Source of the DNA: an uncultured Pseudanabaenaceae cyanobacterium
GTDB lineage: Bacteria > Cyanobacteriota > Cyanobacteriia > PCC-9006 > JAAUQQ01
NCBI GenBank assembly: GCA_938002085.1
Contig: CALLAT010000031.1
Coordinates: 1 to 44,368, forward strand
Reading direction: 5' to 3'
DNA length: 44,368 nucleotides
Below are positions 8,195 to 16,168 of this stretch, one piece after another. The notes below the pieces were generated by a model, which worked only from the letters and a program-made list of their open reading frames with translations, did not search any database and was not told where the DNA came from. A program made the position numbers and the translations under genes. Numbering within the stretch: position 1 is the stretch's first letter; the number at the start of each line of letters is the position of its first letter.

Positions 8195-9289
8195 TTAAGC
8201 ATCTGCAACGCGGTAGGCCGGAAATGTATCGCCTTGGCAAATTTGCAGAGGATCGAGATGAATACGCTTACTGCGTTCATGAATAAGCTGGTCATACAAC
8301 CGCTCATTGACAACTAAGCGCAGGCTGTAAACCGGAAAACTCAAAGCAGAGAACTGACAGTTAAACCGATATAAGGCATCCGACGCACTGCCCTCCAAAC
8401 CACTGCCCAAATGTAGCCACTGATTACCCCGCGACTGAGCCCAATCGAAAATCTCCAGCATCATCAGCGCACTGGGAGCATCCTGCATCATCTCAGCTTC
8501 AGCACCGCTGAGATGGCATTGGACGATCCCACAGGTTTCCGTCACAAAGCTGGCAGCCACAGGCATGCCTTGTTGTTCGACGAAGCAGAGTTGAAAATTC
8601 CCCTCCAGCGCTTGGGCTAAGCCATATAGGTATTCAGGTTCAAAAATGTTCTCAGCAGCAACCCCCAATTGCCCCATGGTGCGTTGATAGAGGGCTATGA
8701 ATGCGGGTAACTCCATGACTGAATCGGTCCACCGCACGGTCAGACCTGCCTGGCGAGCCTCCTCGGCCTTGTCCAGGCTGCATTGACTGAACTGAGACTG
8801 CAACGGTTCATCTTCTGGAGCCAAGTCAATGGCGACACTTTGCCCCACCTCGCGCCGCTCTAAGCCCTCTAGCTCCGCATCTCCTAAAGTAGCGAGCTCT
8901 TGATATAGCAGGGGATGCAAACGCAAATAGGCCGTGCAAAACTCTCGCTGTCGCCAAAAAAGCATGGCCGTTTCCAGGGCTTCTACCAAGAATGTTTCAG
9001 AATTCTGGGCTGCTTCACTCAACAACGCAGACGCATAGCCATAGGGGGAAACGATGTCCTTCGGTGCAGCATCAGAAACATAATCCGGCAGCATCGGGGC
9101 ACAGCTACGGATCAAATAGGGCAAGAAGAAATAGCGATCGCCCTGACGAACCAATAATCCTTCCGGCGTTGCATTCAAACGCTGGGCTTCCAAAGCCACA
9201 TAGTCTGGCAAATGATAGAAGTCATGGGGAATAACCTGGAGCAGGTCACTCCAATAGGCATCACTGGGCTGGAGGCAGTAGAGTTCCAT
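8195..9289 (-). CDS. FemAB/GNAT-like acyltransferase (BioF2-like domain)
   Basis: A protein of 364 residues from the ATG at 9289, chosen because GGAGAGG precedes it (CTGGAGAGGCAATG); a TTG at 9355 and an ATG at 9316 lack such a site. The sequence fits the GNAT branch resembling FemAB/FemX aminoacyl transferases: an early SPYGYASALL motif, a central region LPAFIALYQRTMGQLG, then PVAASFVTETCGIVQCHLSG and the late WLHLGSGLEGSASDALYRFN. Members attach amino-acyl or acyl groups in cell-wall or exopolysaccharide synthesis, or modify peptides; the substrate here is unknown. It lies upstream of the TpsA gene on the same strand, so envelope work is plausible but inferred. No signal peptide or membrane segment is seen, so it is probably cytoplasmic. 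Confidence 0.8.
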   Translation of the reverse strand: MELYCLQPSDAYWSDLLQVIPHDFYHLPDYVALEAQRLNATPEGLLVRQGDRYFFLPYLIRSCAPMLPDYVSDAAPKDIVSPYGYASALLSEAAQNSETFLVEALETAMLFWRQREFCTAYLRLHPLLYQELATLGDAELEGLERREVGQSVAIDLAPEDEPLQSQFSQCSLDKAEEARQAGLTVRWTDSVMELPAFIALYQRTMGQLGVAAENIFEPEYLYGLAQALEGNFQLCFVEQQGMPVAASFVTETCGIVQCHLSGAEAEMMQDAPSALMMLEIFDWAQSRGNQWLHLGSGLEGSASDALYRFNCQFSALSFPVYSLRLVVNERLYDQLIHERSKRIHLDPLQICQGDTFPAYRVADA

Positions 9290-9798
9290 TGCCTCTCCAG
9301 TTGATGTAGAAGTCATGGAGGGGAAATTCCTATCAAGAAGGGGGCTGGTAGACAATCACCCCAAGGTGCATAAATGCTCGTCAATTCTCTCGGGAATCAA
9401 GCCAAGCTATTTTGGAATTTGCACCGACATTTCACGAATATCGAACCCTAAAAGCAACAGACTCAGGAATGCTCTGGCTAGGCAAGCCAGTTAGGACAAT
9501 GCTGCCGAAATACGTAGGATTAGCATACCCAGGCTTACAGCTAGCCTCACCAGGAAAAGCTCACAAAGCCAAGAGATCGTGCATCGCACCTTCTAGATAG
9601 ATTGCATGCCTTAGATAGGGGATATCTAGCTTGACCGAGCTTAATCTAACCCCAAAAGGTGAAGACCTGAGATCTTCACCTAGAGTTGCTTTAACAACAA
9701 TATCGATTGAACAACAGCCCCATTCAGCGAGGAAATTTAACGTCAGGACACAAGTCCCTGCAATCAGAAAACACCATTCTGATACTCCAGGGAGGCTC
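9290..9798. other. Intergenic region with a terminator, no convincing gene
   Basis: A gap of about 509 bases between the acyltransferase start and the 88-aa gene end. Frames at 9412-9600 and 9631-9972 have no domain or ribosome binding site, and the latter overlaps real genes. A terminator lies at 9652-9681. Confidence 0.45.
9652..9681 (-). terminator. Terminator of the protease-DUF928 cluster
   Basis: AGGTGAAGA (9657-9665) pairs with TCTTCACCT (9673-9681) over a 7-base loop. Read on the minus strand the stem is followed by TTTTGGGG. It lies about 120 bases after the 88-aa gene. Confidence 0.65.
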
Positions 9799-10065
9799 TC
9801 ACGAAGATTTCAAGCGGTCGAGGGCAGTCCCCACAAAGCGACTTCCACCCCCCCCACGACGCCTGGGAAAACCGCGACGTGCAGAATTAGACGACTCGTT
9901 CAGAACGTCTTGAATCAGTGCTTCGGTTTTAGAGTCAGTGGACTCTTGCGATCGCTCACTTGGCAAGGATGATGCAGAAGCCACAGCTGGAAAAGCGAGC
10001 ACTCCAACAATCGCAGTAACAGACAAAGCTTGACGCACAGAATTCAGCTTCAGAGCGATTTTCAT
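9799..10065 (-). CDS. Small secreted protein with an RG/GGGGSR-rich tail
   Basis: An 88-residue protein with a clear signal peptide (basic MKIALKLNSVRQ, a hydrophobic stretch LSVTAIVGVLAFPAVA, and a likely cut in ASASS). The mature part is about 60 residues and ends in RRGFPRRRGGGGSRFVGTAL. That Arg/Gly motif resembles the segment just after the signal peptide in DUF928 proteins (compare RRFGGGSRVGNS in the DUF928 protein at 23435-24334), so it looks like a free-standing DUF928 N-terminal module. No DUF928 body was found in the sequence that follows. Its ATG overlaps the stop of the upstream DUF928 gene (ATGA), implying translational coupling. Function unknown. Confidence 0.75.
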   Translation of the reverse strand: MKIALKLNSVRQALSVTAIVGVLAFPAVASASSLPSERSQESTDSKTEALIQDVLNESSNSARRGFPRRRGGGGSRFVGTALDRLKSS

Positions 10066-10865
10066 GGCTGCACAACTCCTGTCACTGCCGAAGCTTCATC
10101 AGTCAGCTCGCCCACTGCCAATGACTCCACTGCCAAGCTGACAGGTGAAAGCCCTTCAGTAACCAGCAGCTGATTCAAAGCCGCCTTGGCAGTAGGAGAA
10201 GACTGGATTTCCACCATGGTGAACAGACTCGCGATGGTGTCGTACCACAGGCCCGCACGGCCATAGGCCGAAGCCTGTTCCATTGGTGTCATGGCTTTTT
10301 GCAGCAACGCTCCGCCATCAATGCGTTCAATCAAGCCGGAAGCCCAGGGGCTGTCAGGTGAGAGGCGCGTCCCACAAATCAGCGCCACGGACCAGCGATA
10401 TTGTTCGCCCACTTCCAGCGCAGGGGCTTCCTCTGGCAATTGAAACTTCAATATCCCTGACGAGGTTAGAGTCACCGTCTGCTCGTAGAAATAGCTTTCA
10501 TCCCCATTCTTGAGACTAAAGTAAACTTGCTTAGCCGTACTCGGTGGAATATGGGCCAAAAACATCGGCCGAGCTGCTGCGCTAAGACCAGAATTTGTCT
10601 GGGGCGTGATCAGGGAAATTAAGCCACTCTCATTATGGTCATGGTTCAAGGTATCCCCAAAACACATCCCCCGAGAGGCTCCCCCCTGACTCTGGTCAGG
10701 CATCCCTTTCCCCTTAGGTGCAAAAAAGCCATCAAATTTTTCTGGCCTAGAAGCCCCCTGAGCCTGAGCAAGAATAGGCTGTGATGTCGTCAGTTCTATC
10801 CCCACCATGGGGAGCAGCATCAACACAATGAGCAATACATTGCGACTCAAATTCACTTTGAACAT
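10062..10865 (-). CDS. DUF928 domain-containing exported protein
   Basis: A 267-residue protein with an N-terminal signal sequence (hydrophobic VLLIVLMLLPMVGIE, possible cut at ILAQA). The body follows the DUF928 pattern common in cyanobacteria: a Gly/Arg-rich lead (QGGASRGMCFG), a Cys, a LISLITPQ-type strand, PMFLAHIPPSTAKQVYFSL, a beta region with GILKFQLPEEAPALEVGEQY, then RWSVALICGTRLSPDSPWASG and IERID. The helical C-terminus (LWYDTIASLFTMVE) is also typical. Its function is unknown; members are predicted periplasmic or outer-membrane associated and often sit near CHASE2 or hemagglutinin-like genes (recalled, not checked). AAGGAG precedes the ATG. It starts 56 bases after the metalloprotease gene and overlaps the 88-aa gene, so the three probably form an operon. 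Confidence 0.85.
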   Translation of the reverse strand: MFKVNLSRNVLLIVLMLLPMVGIELTTSQPILAQAQGASRPEKFDGFFAPKGKGMPDQSQGGASRGMCFGDTLNHDHNESGLISLITPQTNSGLSAAARPMFLAHIPPSTAKQVYFSLKNGDESYFYEQTVTLTSSGILKFQLPEEAPALEVGEQYRWSVALICGTRLSPDSPWASGLIERIDGGALLQKAMTPMEQASAYGRAGLWYDTIASLFTMVEIQSSPTAKAALNQLLVTEGLSPVSLAVESLAVGELTDEASAVTGVVQP

Positions 10866-10921
10866 TAATCAATCTCCTTACATACCCAAATAGCCTGACT
10901 AGCTGCAGTGGCCTGGCAAGA

Positions 10922-12547
10922 TCAACCCAAGTGCTCGCTGGCTGCAAAAAGCGGAGCAAGCCGCGCCGCCCCTTGGAGCTGGTCTTGCCCAAGACCGGAC
11001 AAATCATCATTCAGCAAATCCCCAACCGCACGGCTTCCCAAAGACAACGAAGCAATACTGTTGTAAGAATTCTGGAGGCCAATCTCTACATTGGCGTAGC
11101 CAGTAATAGGATCTTGGACATCTGCCAAAGCATCAAACTGCTCCTGCACTGATGAGGTCTGGGCAGCAGGAGCAAAATCAACATTGTCCACAGCAACAGA
11201 AGACGGGGGAGTCCTTTGCCCAGTTAAGAAATCTGTCTCAGATTCCGGCGTCCCATCTCCTCCTTCGATCTCATCCAGGGTGGAAAAGAAACTTTGCTGC
11301 TCAAAGACACTGTCAATATTTTGCCAAAATCCACTGCCGCCTTCGTTGTTCCACCAGTTGAGCCAAAAGCTTTGGCCTCCCTGACTGTTAGCCCAGTTGA
11401 GCCAAGCGCTCACACCTCCCCAAGGGTTTAGCCAGTTTAGGTCATAGGTCTGGCTCTCCTGCGCCATTGCTATAACATCAGCCACTCGAACTTCTGCGAG
11501 TAGATTGGCAGCTTGGCTATCGTTCTGATCTAACCAAGTGGTGCTCTTACCAATTCGCTGAGCAAGGTCGTTTCGGGATTGGTCGTAAAGGTCCTGGTAG
11601 TCCAAGTTGATATTCTTGGCATTGCTGGGGCTCCCTGCAATATCCCAACCAATAACATCAAAGGCTTTGAGATCTCGGATGGAAATCTGTGCACGTTCCC
11701 CTCGGGCAAGGGTTGGGTCCATAATGCCAAGGCTGGACTTCCTATTTTTCCAGTGGCTGGCCTGAAAGCCATCACCCTTTTTAGATTTATTGCTACCACT
11801 GGAAAGGGTTCCATGCTTGTTGACGCCACCATTAGTAGAGAAGTATTTGGCGTTAAGGTTAGAGCCATAGCTCAAGTCTGAGACACCATTGCTCGCATCT
11901 GAGAAGCGGAACTTATCAAAGGGCGTTGCCCGTTCTGCAGCTTCATAAACCTCCTCCCAAGTAAAAGCATCAGTGAGGTTCTCATTTTGATCCACTCCAC
12001 TAATGAACCCTAAGGCATGACCAATTTCATGCAGTGCAGTACTCACCAAATCCAGTTGTTTTTTATTGACAGAGTCGACTCCAACATCCCAGTCAACATT
12101 CTTACCAGAGAGGTCGCTCATGAGGATATAGCCATCAAGCTTGGAAGAATGACGATCAATCACTCCCAGAGCTTTTGCATTGGCGCGGGTCATGTCTAAG
12201 CTATCAACCCAAACTTCAGTTGAAGTCGCATTGTTGTTAGACGCTCCATGCTTAAAGAACGCCTTGTTATAGTTAGGGTCTAGCCGAGAGCTTGACTGTT
12301 CGTCATACCAAGATTTGGCATCTGCAACAGTCTGACTCCGATAGGTTTGATAGTTTACATCAGGAACCATCGCAGGCAAGGCACCACCAATAACTTTGTT
12401 AGGTAAGCGATTGGACCGAGTCACGCCTACTTGAAGGTTAAGCGTGACATCATCGGTAATGTAAGTACTCCAGATTTTCCCTGCCATTTCAAAGGCAGTC
12501 ATATGTCTGACCGAAGTACCTGGGTCGTAGGAGAGATTGATCTGCAT
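10922..12547 (-). CDS. Leishmanolysin-like zinc metalloprotease, paralogue 1
   Basis: A 541-residue predicted zinc protease. HEIGHALGF at residues 173-181 supplies two His ligands and the catalytic Glu. A later ASHWKN (His 265) and a Met-turn LGIMDPTLARGE (about 273-284) match the split third-ligand arrangement of leishmanolysin-type (M8) metzincins. It resembles the family NCBI calls NF038122 metalloproteases (name recalled). The N-terminus MQINLSYDPGTSVRHMTAFE has no signal peptide, and an in-frame TGA lies two codons upstream of the ATG, so none is hidden. Residues 370-408 hold Trp-rich units (AWLNWANSQGG, FWLNWWNNEGG). The last ~55 residues resemble those of paralogue 2. First gene of a likely operon with the DUF928 and 88-aa genes. 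Export route unknown. Confidence 0.86.
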   Translation of the reverse strand: MQINLSYDPGTSVRHMTAFEMAGKIWSTYITDDVTLNLQVGVTRSNRLPNKVIGGALPAMVPDVNYQTYRSQTVADAKSWYDEQSSSRLDPNYNKAFFKHGASNNNATSTEVWVDSLDMTRANAKALGVIDRHSSKLDGYILMSDLSGKNVDWDVGVDSVNKKQLDLVSTALHEIGHALGFISGVDQNENLTDAFTWEEVYEAAERATPFDKFRFSDASNGVSDLSYGSNLNAKYFSTNGGVNKHGTLSSGSNKSKKGDGFQASHWKNRKSSLGIMDPTLARGERAQISIRDLKAFDVIGWDIAGSPSNAKNINLDYQDLYDQSRNDLAQRIGKSTTWLDQNDSQAANLLAEVRVADVIAMAQESQTYDLNWLNPWGGVSAWLNWANSQGGQSFWLNWWNNEGGSGFWQNIDSVFEQQSFFSTLDEIEGGDGTPESETDFLTGQRTPPSSVAVDNVDFAPAAQTSSVQEQFDALADVQDPITGYANVEIGLQNSYNSIASLSLGSRAVGDLLNDDLSGLGQDQLQGAARLAPLFAASEHLG

Positions 12548-12959
12548 GAGTCAGGTCTCAACTCACTTGAGGAGGTCGTGGTTTGAAGTGGTAGAAGTGA
12601 CGTAGCCAGCGAATGAGACTCGATCAACAATTCAATTATGACTAGAGCAAGAGACGGTTTCGAGCGGAGTTTCACGCGCTTTTTTCGAGTCTATTTTCAA
12701 GCTTTCAAAAATGATTCTTGGCAAGATAAACGGTTAGTCAATACTTCTCAACCAGAGCAGCTCAAAGCCTTGATTTCTATGCTCTTAGCCAGAGATTGAG
12801 GCATTAGTCATTTTCATGAGTACGCGTAGAATCGCCATCAGCCATCTCAATGAATGTACGCATTCCAACTGACTCAAACAACATTCTCTTTAAAGCAGAG
12901 AAGCGAAGGTAAATCACCTTCGCTTCTTGATGTTCAGAATAGGAAGAGCATAGAGACTC
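12548..12959. other. Gap between the two metalloprotease genes
   Basis: These 412 bases likely contain the promoter of paralogue 1 and the 3' end of paralogue 2. A 12-bp hairpin at 12899-12927 lies about 32 bases after the paralogue 2 stop. No gene seen. Confidence 0.5.
12899..12927 (-). terminator. Hairpin terminator after metalloprotease paralogue 2
   Basis: AGAAGCGAAGGT pairs perfectly with ACCTTCGCTTCT over a 5-base loop. The minus-strand continuation CTGCTTTAAAG is only weakly T-rich, so termination efficiency is uncertain. Confidence 0.6.
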
Positions 12960-14642
12960 TTAACCCAGAGAAGAATCTATCGTAAATGCTTGAGTTAATC
13001 CCAATACACTCTGAAGTTGATCTTGGCTAAGGCCAGCCAGACCTCCTTCCAGGGCATTGCTACTCACCGCACTCCCTAAGGCTAGATTGGCCAGGTCGCC
13101 ATGGAACTGTGCGAAGCCATCAACGAGGCTATCGTCAGCATCTTGCTGGTCTGCAAAACTCTCAAAGCTCTCGATCTCCTGGGGAGCAGCCGTAGGCGTA
13201 GCAGCGGGGGGAGCAATCACAGCATCTCCTGATGCAGAAGCAACGACTGGCTGCTGCGGACTGAGGCCCGTAATGGAATCCGTTGATGATTGAGAAACTT
13301 CACCCACTGGCAACTCATCAATCTGGGAAAAGAGTCCCCGCTGCTGGAAAGCTTGGGCCATCATTTGCCACCAGCCATTGCCGCCGCCGCCGTTCCACCA
13401 GTTGAGCCAAAAGCTCTGGTCTCCGCCGGTATTGTTCCACCAGTTGAGCCAGTAGCTAGATCCCCCACTGGCATTCATCCAGCTGAGATCATAGACCTGG
13501 CTCTCCTGGGCCATGGCAATAATGTCGCCAACGCGCACTTCCGATAACTGCTCAGCTGCCTGGCCTTGGTTATTCATCAGCCAGGAGGTCGTTGTCCCAA
13601 GCCGACTGGCCAGCTCCTGCTGGGCCTGATTGCGTAAAGCGCCCAGATCGATCGCTGTATTTTCGCGACTCTGGACAATATCCCAGCCGATCACATCCAG
13701 GGCTGTGAGATCCAAGCCAGAGATTTGAGTGCGCTCTCCCAAGGCGAGGGTGGGGTCCATAACCCCGAGGCTGGTGCCCTGATTTTTCCAATGGCTGGCC
13801 TGGAAACCGTCGCCGCTTAGATTTCCATCACTGCCGCTAGCGAAATAGGCGAGGGCAGTGTTACCCCCATTAAGGGAGAAATACTTCTCGCTGTATTGAG
13901 AGCCGTAGGTGAGATCGATGGAGTCGCCACTGTTGCTGGAGTAACGGAACAGATCGAGGGGATTGGTATATTGGGTGCGAGTGCGCATCGCACTCCGAGC
14001 TTGAGCCAACGCATCCGTGACGGATTGATTCCAATTGGAACCCGTCCATTCTGAGAAATGTGCCGTTAAACCGCCGGGCTGATCCACACCGCTAATGAAG
14101 CCGAGGGCATGGCCAATTTCATGGACGGCGGTGCTGAGAAGATCCAACTGGCCCGCCTCGGCACTGTCGGTACTCATATCCCAGCTCACGCCAGTTCCAC
14201 TTAAGTCACTGAGGAGAATATAGCCATCTAAATCCTGGGAACTATTTGCGGCTCCAACCCCCATGGCCTTGGCATTGGCGCGGGTCATATTCAGTTGGTC
14301 GCTGCTCTCGTAGCTCCCATAATTCTCCCCCGTCGAGGCAATGAATTCATACTTGGCAACCGACTTATCCCAGCGCATATGCGAGCTGGCTATTTGGTCC
14401 TGGGTGGAGGTGAGATCTTGGTAATAGCGATCGCGGTACTCGCGGTAACTCACCTGAGCTTGCATACCAGGCAAAGCCCCACCAATCACCCCAGTTGGTA
14501 AATTACTAGAACTGGTCACCCCTACTTGGAGATTAATGGTGACGTCATCTTGAAGATAAGATTCCCAGACTTGGCCAGCCACTTCGAAGGCCAGCATGTG
14601 ATCCAACGACGTCCCTGGATCATAGGAAAAATTAAACTGCAT
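12960..14642 (-). CDS. Leishmanolysin-like zinc metalloprotease, paralogue 2
   Basis: A 560-residue tandem paralogue of the protease at 10922-12547, alike along its whole length. HEIGHALGF lies at residues 174-182, ASHWKN places a third candidate zinc ligand at His 284, and LGVMDPTLALGE (about 292-303) is the Met-turn. As in its partner there is no signal peptide (MQFNFSYDPGTSLDHMLAFE), and a TAG stop lies seven codons upstream. Residues 388-426 hold the Trp-rich array, longer than in paralogue 1: SYWLNWWNNTGG, SFWLNWWNGGGG, GWWQMMAQAF. A Thr/Pro/Ala linker follows, then the shared C-terminus with GLSQDQLQSVLGLTQAF. Substrate unknown. A 412-base gap and a hairpin separate it from paralogue 1, so it is probably transcribed separately. 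Confidence 0.87.
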   Translation of the reverse strand: MQFNFSYDPGTSLDHMLAFEVAGQVWESYLQDDVTINLQVGVTSSSNLPTGVIGGALPGMQAQVSYREYRDRYYQDLTSTQDQIASSHMRWDKSVAKYEFIASTGENYGSYESSDQLNMTRANAKAMGVGAANSSQDLDGYILLSDLSGTGVSWDMSTDSAEAGQLDLLSTAVHEIGHALGFISGVDQPGGLTAHFSEWTGSNWNQSVTDALAQARSAMRTRTQYTNPLDLFRYSSNSGDSIDLTYGSQYSEKYFSLNGGNTALAYFASGSDGNLSGDGFQASHWKNQGTSLGVMDPTLALGERTQISGLDLTALDVIGWDIVQSRENTAIDLGALRNQAQQELASRLGTTTSWLMNNQGQAAEQLSEVRVGDIIAMAQESQVYDLSWMNASGGSSYWLNWWNNTGGDQSFWLNWWNGGGGNGWWQMMAQAFQQRGLFSQIDELPVGEVSQSSTDSITGLSPQQPVVASASGDAVIAPPAATPTAAPQEIESFESFADQQDADDSLVDGFAQFHGDLANLALGSAVSSNALEGGLAGLSQDQLQSVLGLTQAFTIDSSLG

Positions 14643-14987
14643 AAACTCTGTACCCGCAGACTAGAGGAGTATGGCTGACCCCGAAGTGGAAATATTCTGG
14701 ATTGGTAGAAGCGCCCTCATATCGAGCCGGAAGCGAGCCATATGTGTTCTTTGCAGTATCACTCGACCGAAATAGGGCATCCACCGAAGGGATACAGATT
14801 CGCGATCGCGGAAATTGCAAAGCTGAGAAAAACAGATCGCGAAAGTTTATTGAACAGGTCAATTTCCTCTAGAAAAGAGGCTGTTTTCCTCGCAAACACA
14901 AAGCAGAGTCACATCTCCATGCAACTCTGCTTTCAAACGGCAGGCTCAGATAAATTACTTAGGACAATTGGCGGATTAACCCTATTT
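14643..14987. other. Gap between phosphatase-like gene and metalloprotease paralogue 2
   Basis: These 345 bases hold the upstream region of paralogue 2 and a hairpin at 14900-14933. No gene is supported. Confidence 0.4.
14900..14933 (-). terminator. Hairpin downstream of the phosphatase-like gene
   Basis: AAAGCAGAGT pairs with ACTCTGCTTT over a 14-base loop. The A/T-rich stem base could give a weak terminator; no long T-run follows. Confidence 0.5.
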
Positions 14988-15440
14988 CTACTCTCCGTAC
15001 AATTCGATTACCGCATCTATAAAGTTCTGCCAGACCTCATTGGGAATCCAGATTTTATTCAAATATTGCGTCGCCTCTAGATCACGCATTTCTCCATAAA
15101 TACGATGGTAAAGATACATCATGGCCGACACTCGCATATTGAGCGCGCAATGGACCCAGATAGGGCGATCGCGATGCTTGGCCATCACTTCAAAAAACTG
15201 TTCTGCATCTCCCAGGCCGGGATAATCCCACCCCACTGGTAGCGACACATACTCCATGGCGAGTCCAGCCACTACCTCAGCCTCATTCGTCAGCCAGTTT
15301 TCGGAGGTCGGCATCGCCAAATTCACCACCACCTCATAGCCTGCTGCTTTGATCTCTCCGAACTGCTCCACCGTCGGCTGGCCAGACGTCGCAATGCCCT
15401 GGGGTAAGAGCAGGTAAGCATTAATATCTGTCAAGGCCAT
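14988..15440 (-). CDS. Protein-tyrosine-phosphatase-fold protein with a CX4R loop
   Basis: A 150-residue cytoplasmic protein (ATG at 15440; an upstream TTG at 15461 would add seven residues). The fold is suggested by GIATSGQPTVEQF near the N-terminus, as in dual-specificity phosphatase-like and DUF442-type proteins, then YEVVVNLAMP and the loop WVHCALNMRVSAMMYLYHR. The canonical phosphatase loop is HCX5R; here Cys 98 and Arg 103 are separated by four residues, a form I recall from bacterial proteins with HCAANYR-type loops. Activity on phosphate esters is therefore uncertain. A 34-aa miniprotein gene lies 43 bases upstream on the same strand. Confidence 0.78.
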   Translation of the reverse strand: MALTDINAYLLLPQGIATSGQPTVEQFGEIKAAGYEVVVNLAMPTSENWLTNEAEVVAGLAMEYVSLPVGWDYPGLGDAEQFFEVMAKHRDRPIWVHCALNMRVSAMMYLYHRIYGEMRDLEATQYLNKIWIPNEVWQNFIDAVIELYGE

Positions 15441-15483
15441 AGTTGAAGGAGAGATGCACAAACAGAGGTCGCTACAGAGACAG

Positions 15484-15588
15484 CTAAAGCGAAGTAAAGC
15501 CCGTAAAGATCAGCGGCAAGAGCAGCAGAGCTATCACGATCGCCATCAGAGTCAGAGAATCCACGTTGATGGGGTCAGGTTGAGCCAT
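15484..15588 (-). CDS. Candidate 34-residue single-span membrane miniprotein
   Basis: A short frame from ATG at 15588 to TAG. It encodes a polar N-terminus (MAQPDPINVDSLTL) and a hydrophobic span (MAIVIALLLLPLIFTGF) ending in TSL. Composition and size resemble single-span subunits of photosynthetic or respiratory complexes, but it matches none I can name (psa, psb, pet and ndh small subunits considered). No good Shine-Dalgarno sequence precedes it. It lies 43 bases upstream of the phosphatase-like gene and 112 bases downstream of the cupin gene on the same strand. Confidence 0.42.
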   Translation of the reverse strand: MAQPDPINVDSLTLMAIVIALLLLPLIFTGFTSL

Positions 15589-15700
15589 GGCCAAGGGGGC
15601 ATTGAGCCAGATAGTTTTGTATCTCAGATTTCATTTTACTGAAAATTGCTCCTCCCAGATCGGTACTCAGCAAAAGCCATAGATTTGGGAAAGCCTACTC

Positions 15701-16168
15701 TCAACGTCGCTCTGTGGGCTTATAGGGGCTGCCATCGCGATGGCAAAAGCTGCGACCGGACTGCACCAGCAGATCATCGTCGGGATAAACCGCTCGATCC
15801 TCGCTGGGATTGCGAGTACCAATCTCCAGGTAAATCGCGGGTTGATTGCTGCGGTTGATGAGCTGATGGCCATCTGCTTCTCCCGCCGGAAAGCCTGCGG
15901 CCATGCCTACTTTCAGCAGCTGTTCCCCCCTATTAGTATTGAGAATCAGCTCCCCTGACAGGACATAAACAAATTCATCCTCGTGGGAATGCCAATGGCG
16001 CAGGGCGGAAGCGGCACCGGGCGCCAGGGTGACTTGGTTGACGCCAAATTGAGTCAGGCCAGCGACATTGCCCAGGCGTTGGCGGCTGCGACCCACGACG
16101 ACGTTGTGGAATGGGTCGGGGTAGGTACTGCCTGTTTGGCTAGGGACTTGGTTGGGGTCAATCAGCAT
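15701..16168 (-). CDS. Cupin-domain protein
   Basis: A 155-residue single-domain cupin. Motif 1 is ALRHWHSHEDEFVYVLSGEL, with the HxH and Glu metal ligands about residues 58-66; motif 2 is AAGFPAGEADGHQLIN, giving the fourth His. These small beta-barrel proteins bind a metal and act as isomerases, dioxygenases or ligand sensors; the substrate cannot be told. The ATG at 16168 gives a normal N-terminal extension. The gene lies in the minus-strand run with PNPOx-like and GNAT genes ahead of a MocR regulator; sharing a pathway with them is inference. Confidence 0.88.
   Translation of the reverse strand: MLIDPNQVPSQTGSTYPDPFHNVVVGRSRQRLGNVAGLTQFGVNQVTLAPGAASALRHWHSHEDEFVYVLSGELILNTNRGEQLLKVGMAAGFPAGEADGHQLINRSNQPAIYLEIGTRNPSEDRAVYPDDDLLVQSGRSFCHRDGSPYKPTERR

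Noticed and set aside
9799..10065. Frameshifted pseudogene of a DUF928 gene
   Set aside because: The sequence after the stop shows no DUF928 body in any frame; the gene has an intact start, signal peptide and coupling to its neighbour.
15454..15642. 62-codon plus-strand frame
   Set aside because: Lys/Arg/Gln-rich shadow opposite the 34-aa hydrophobic minus-strand frame.
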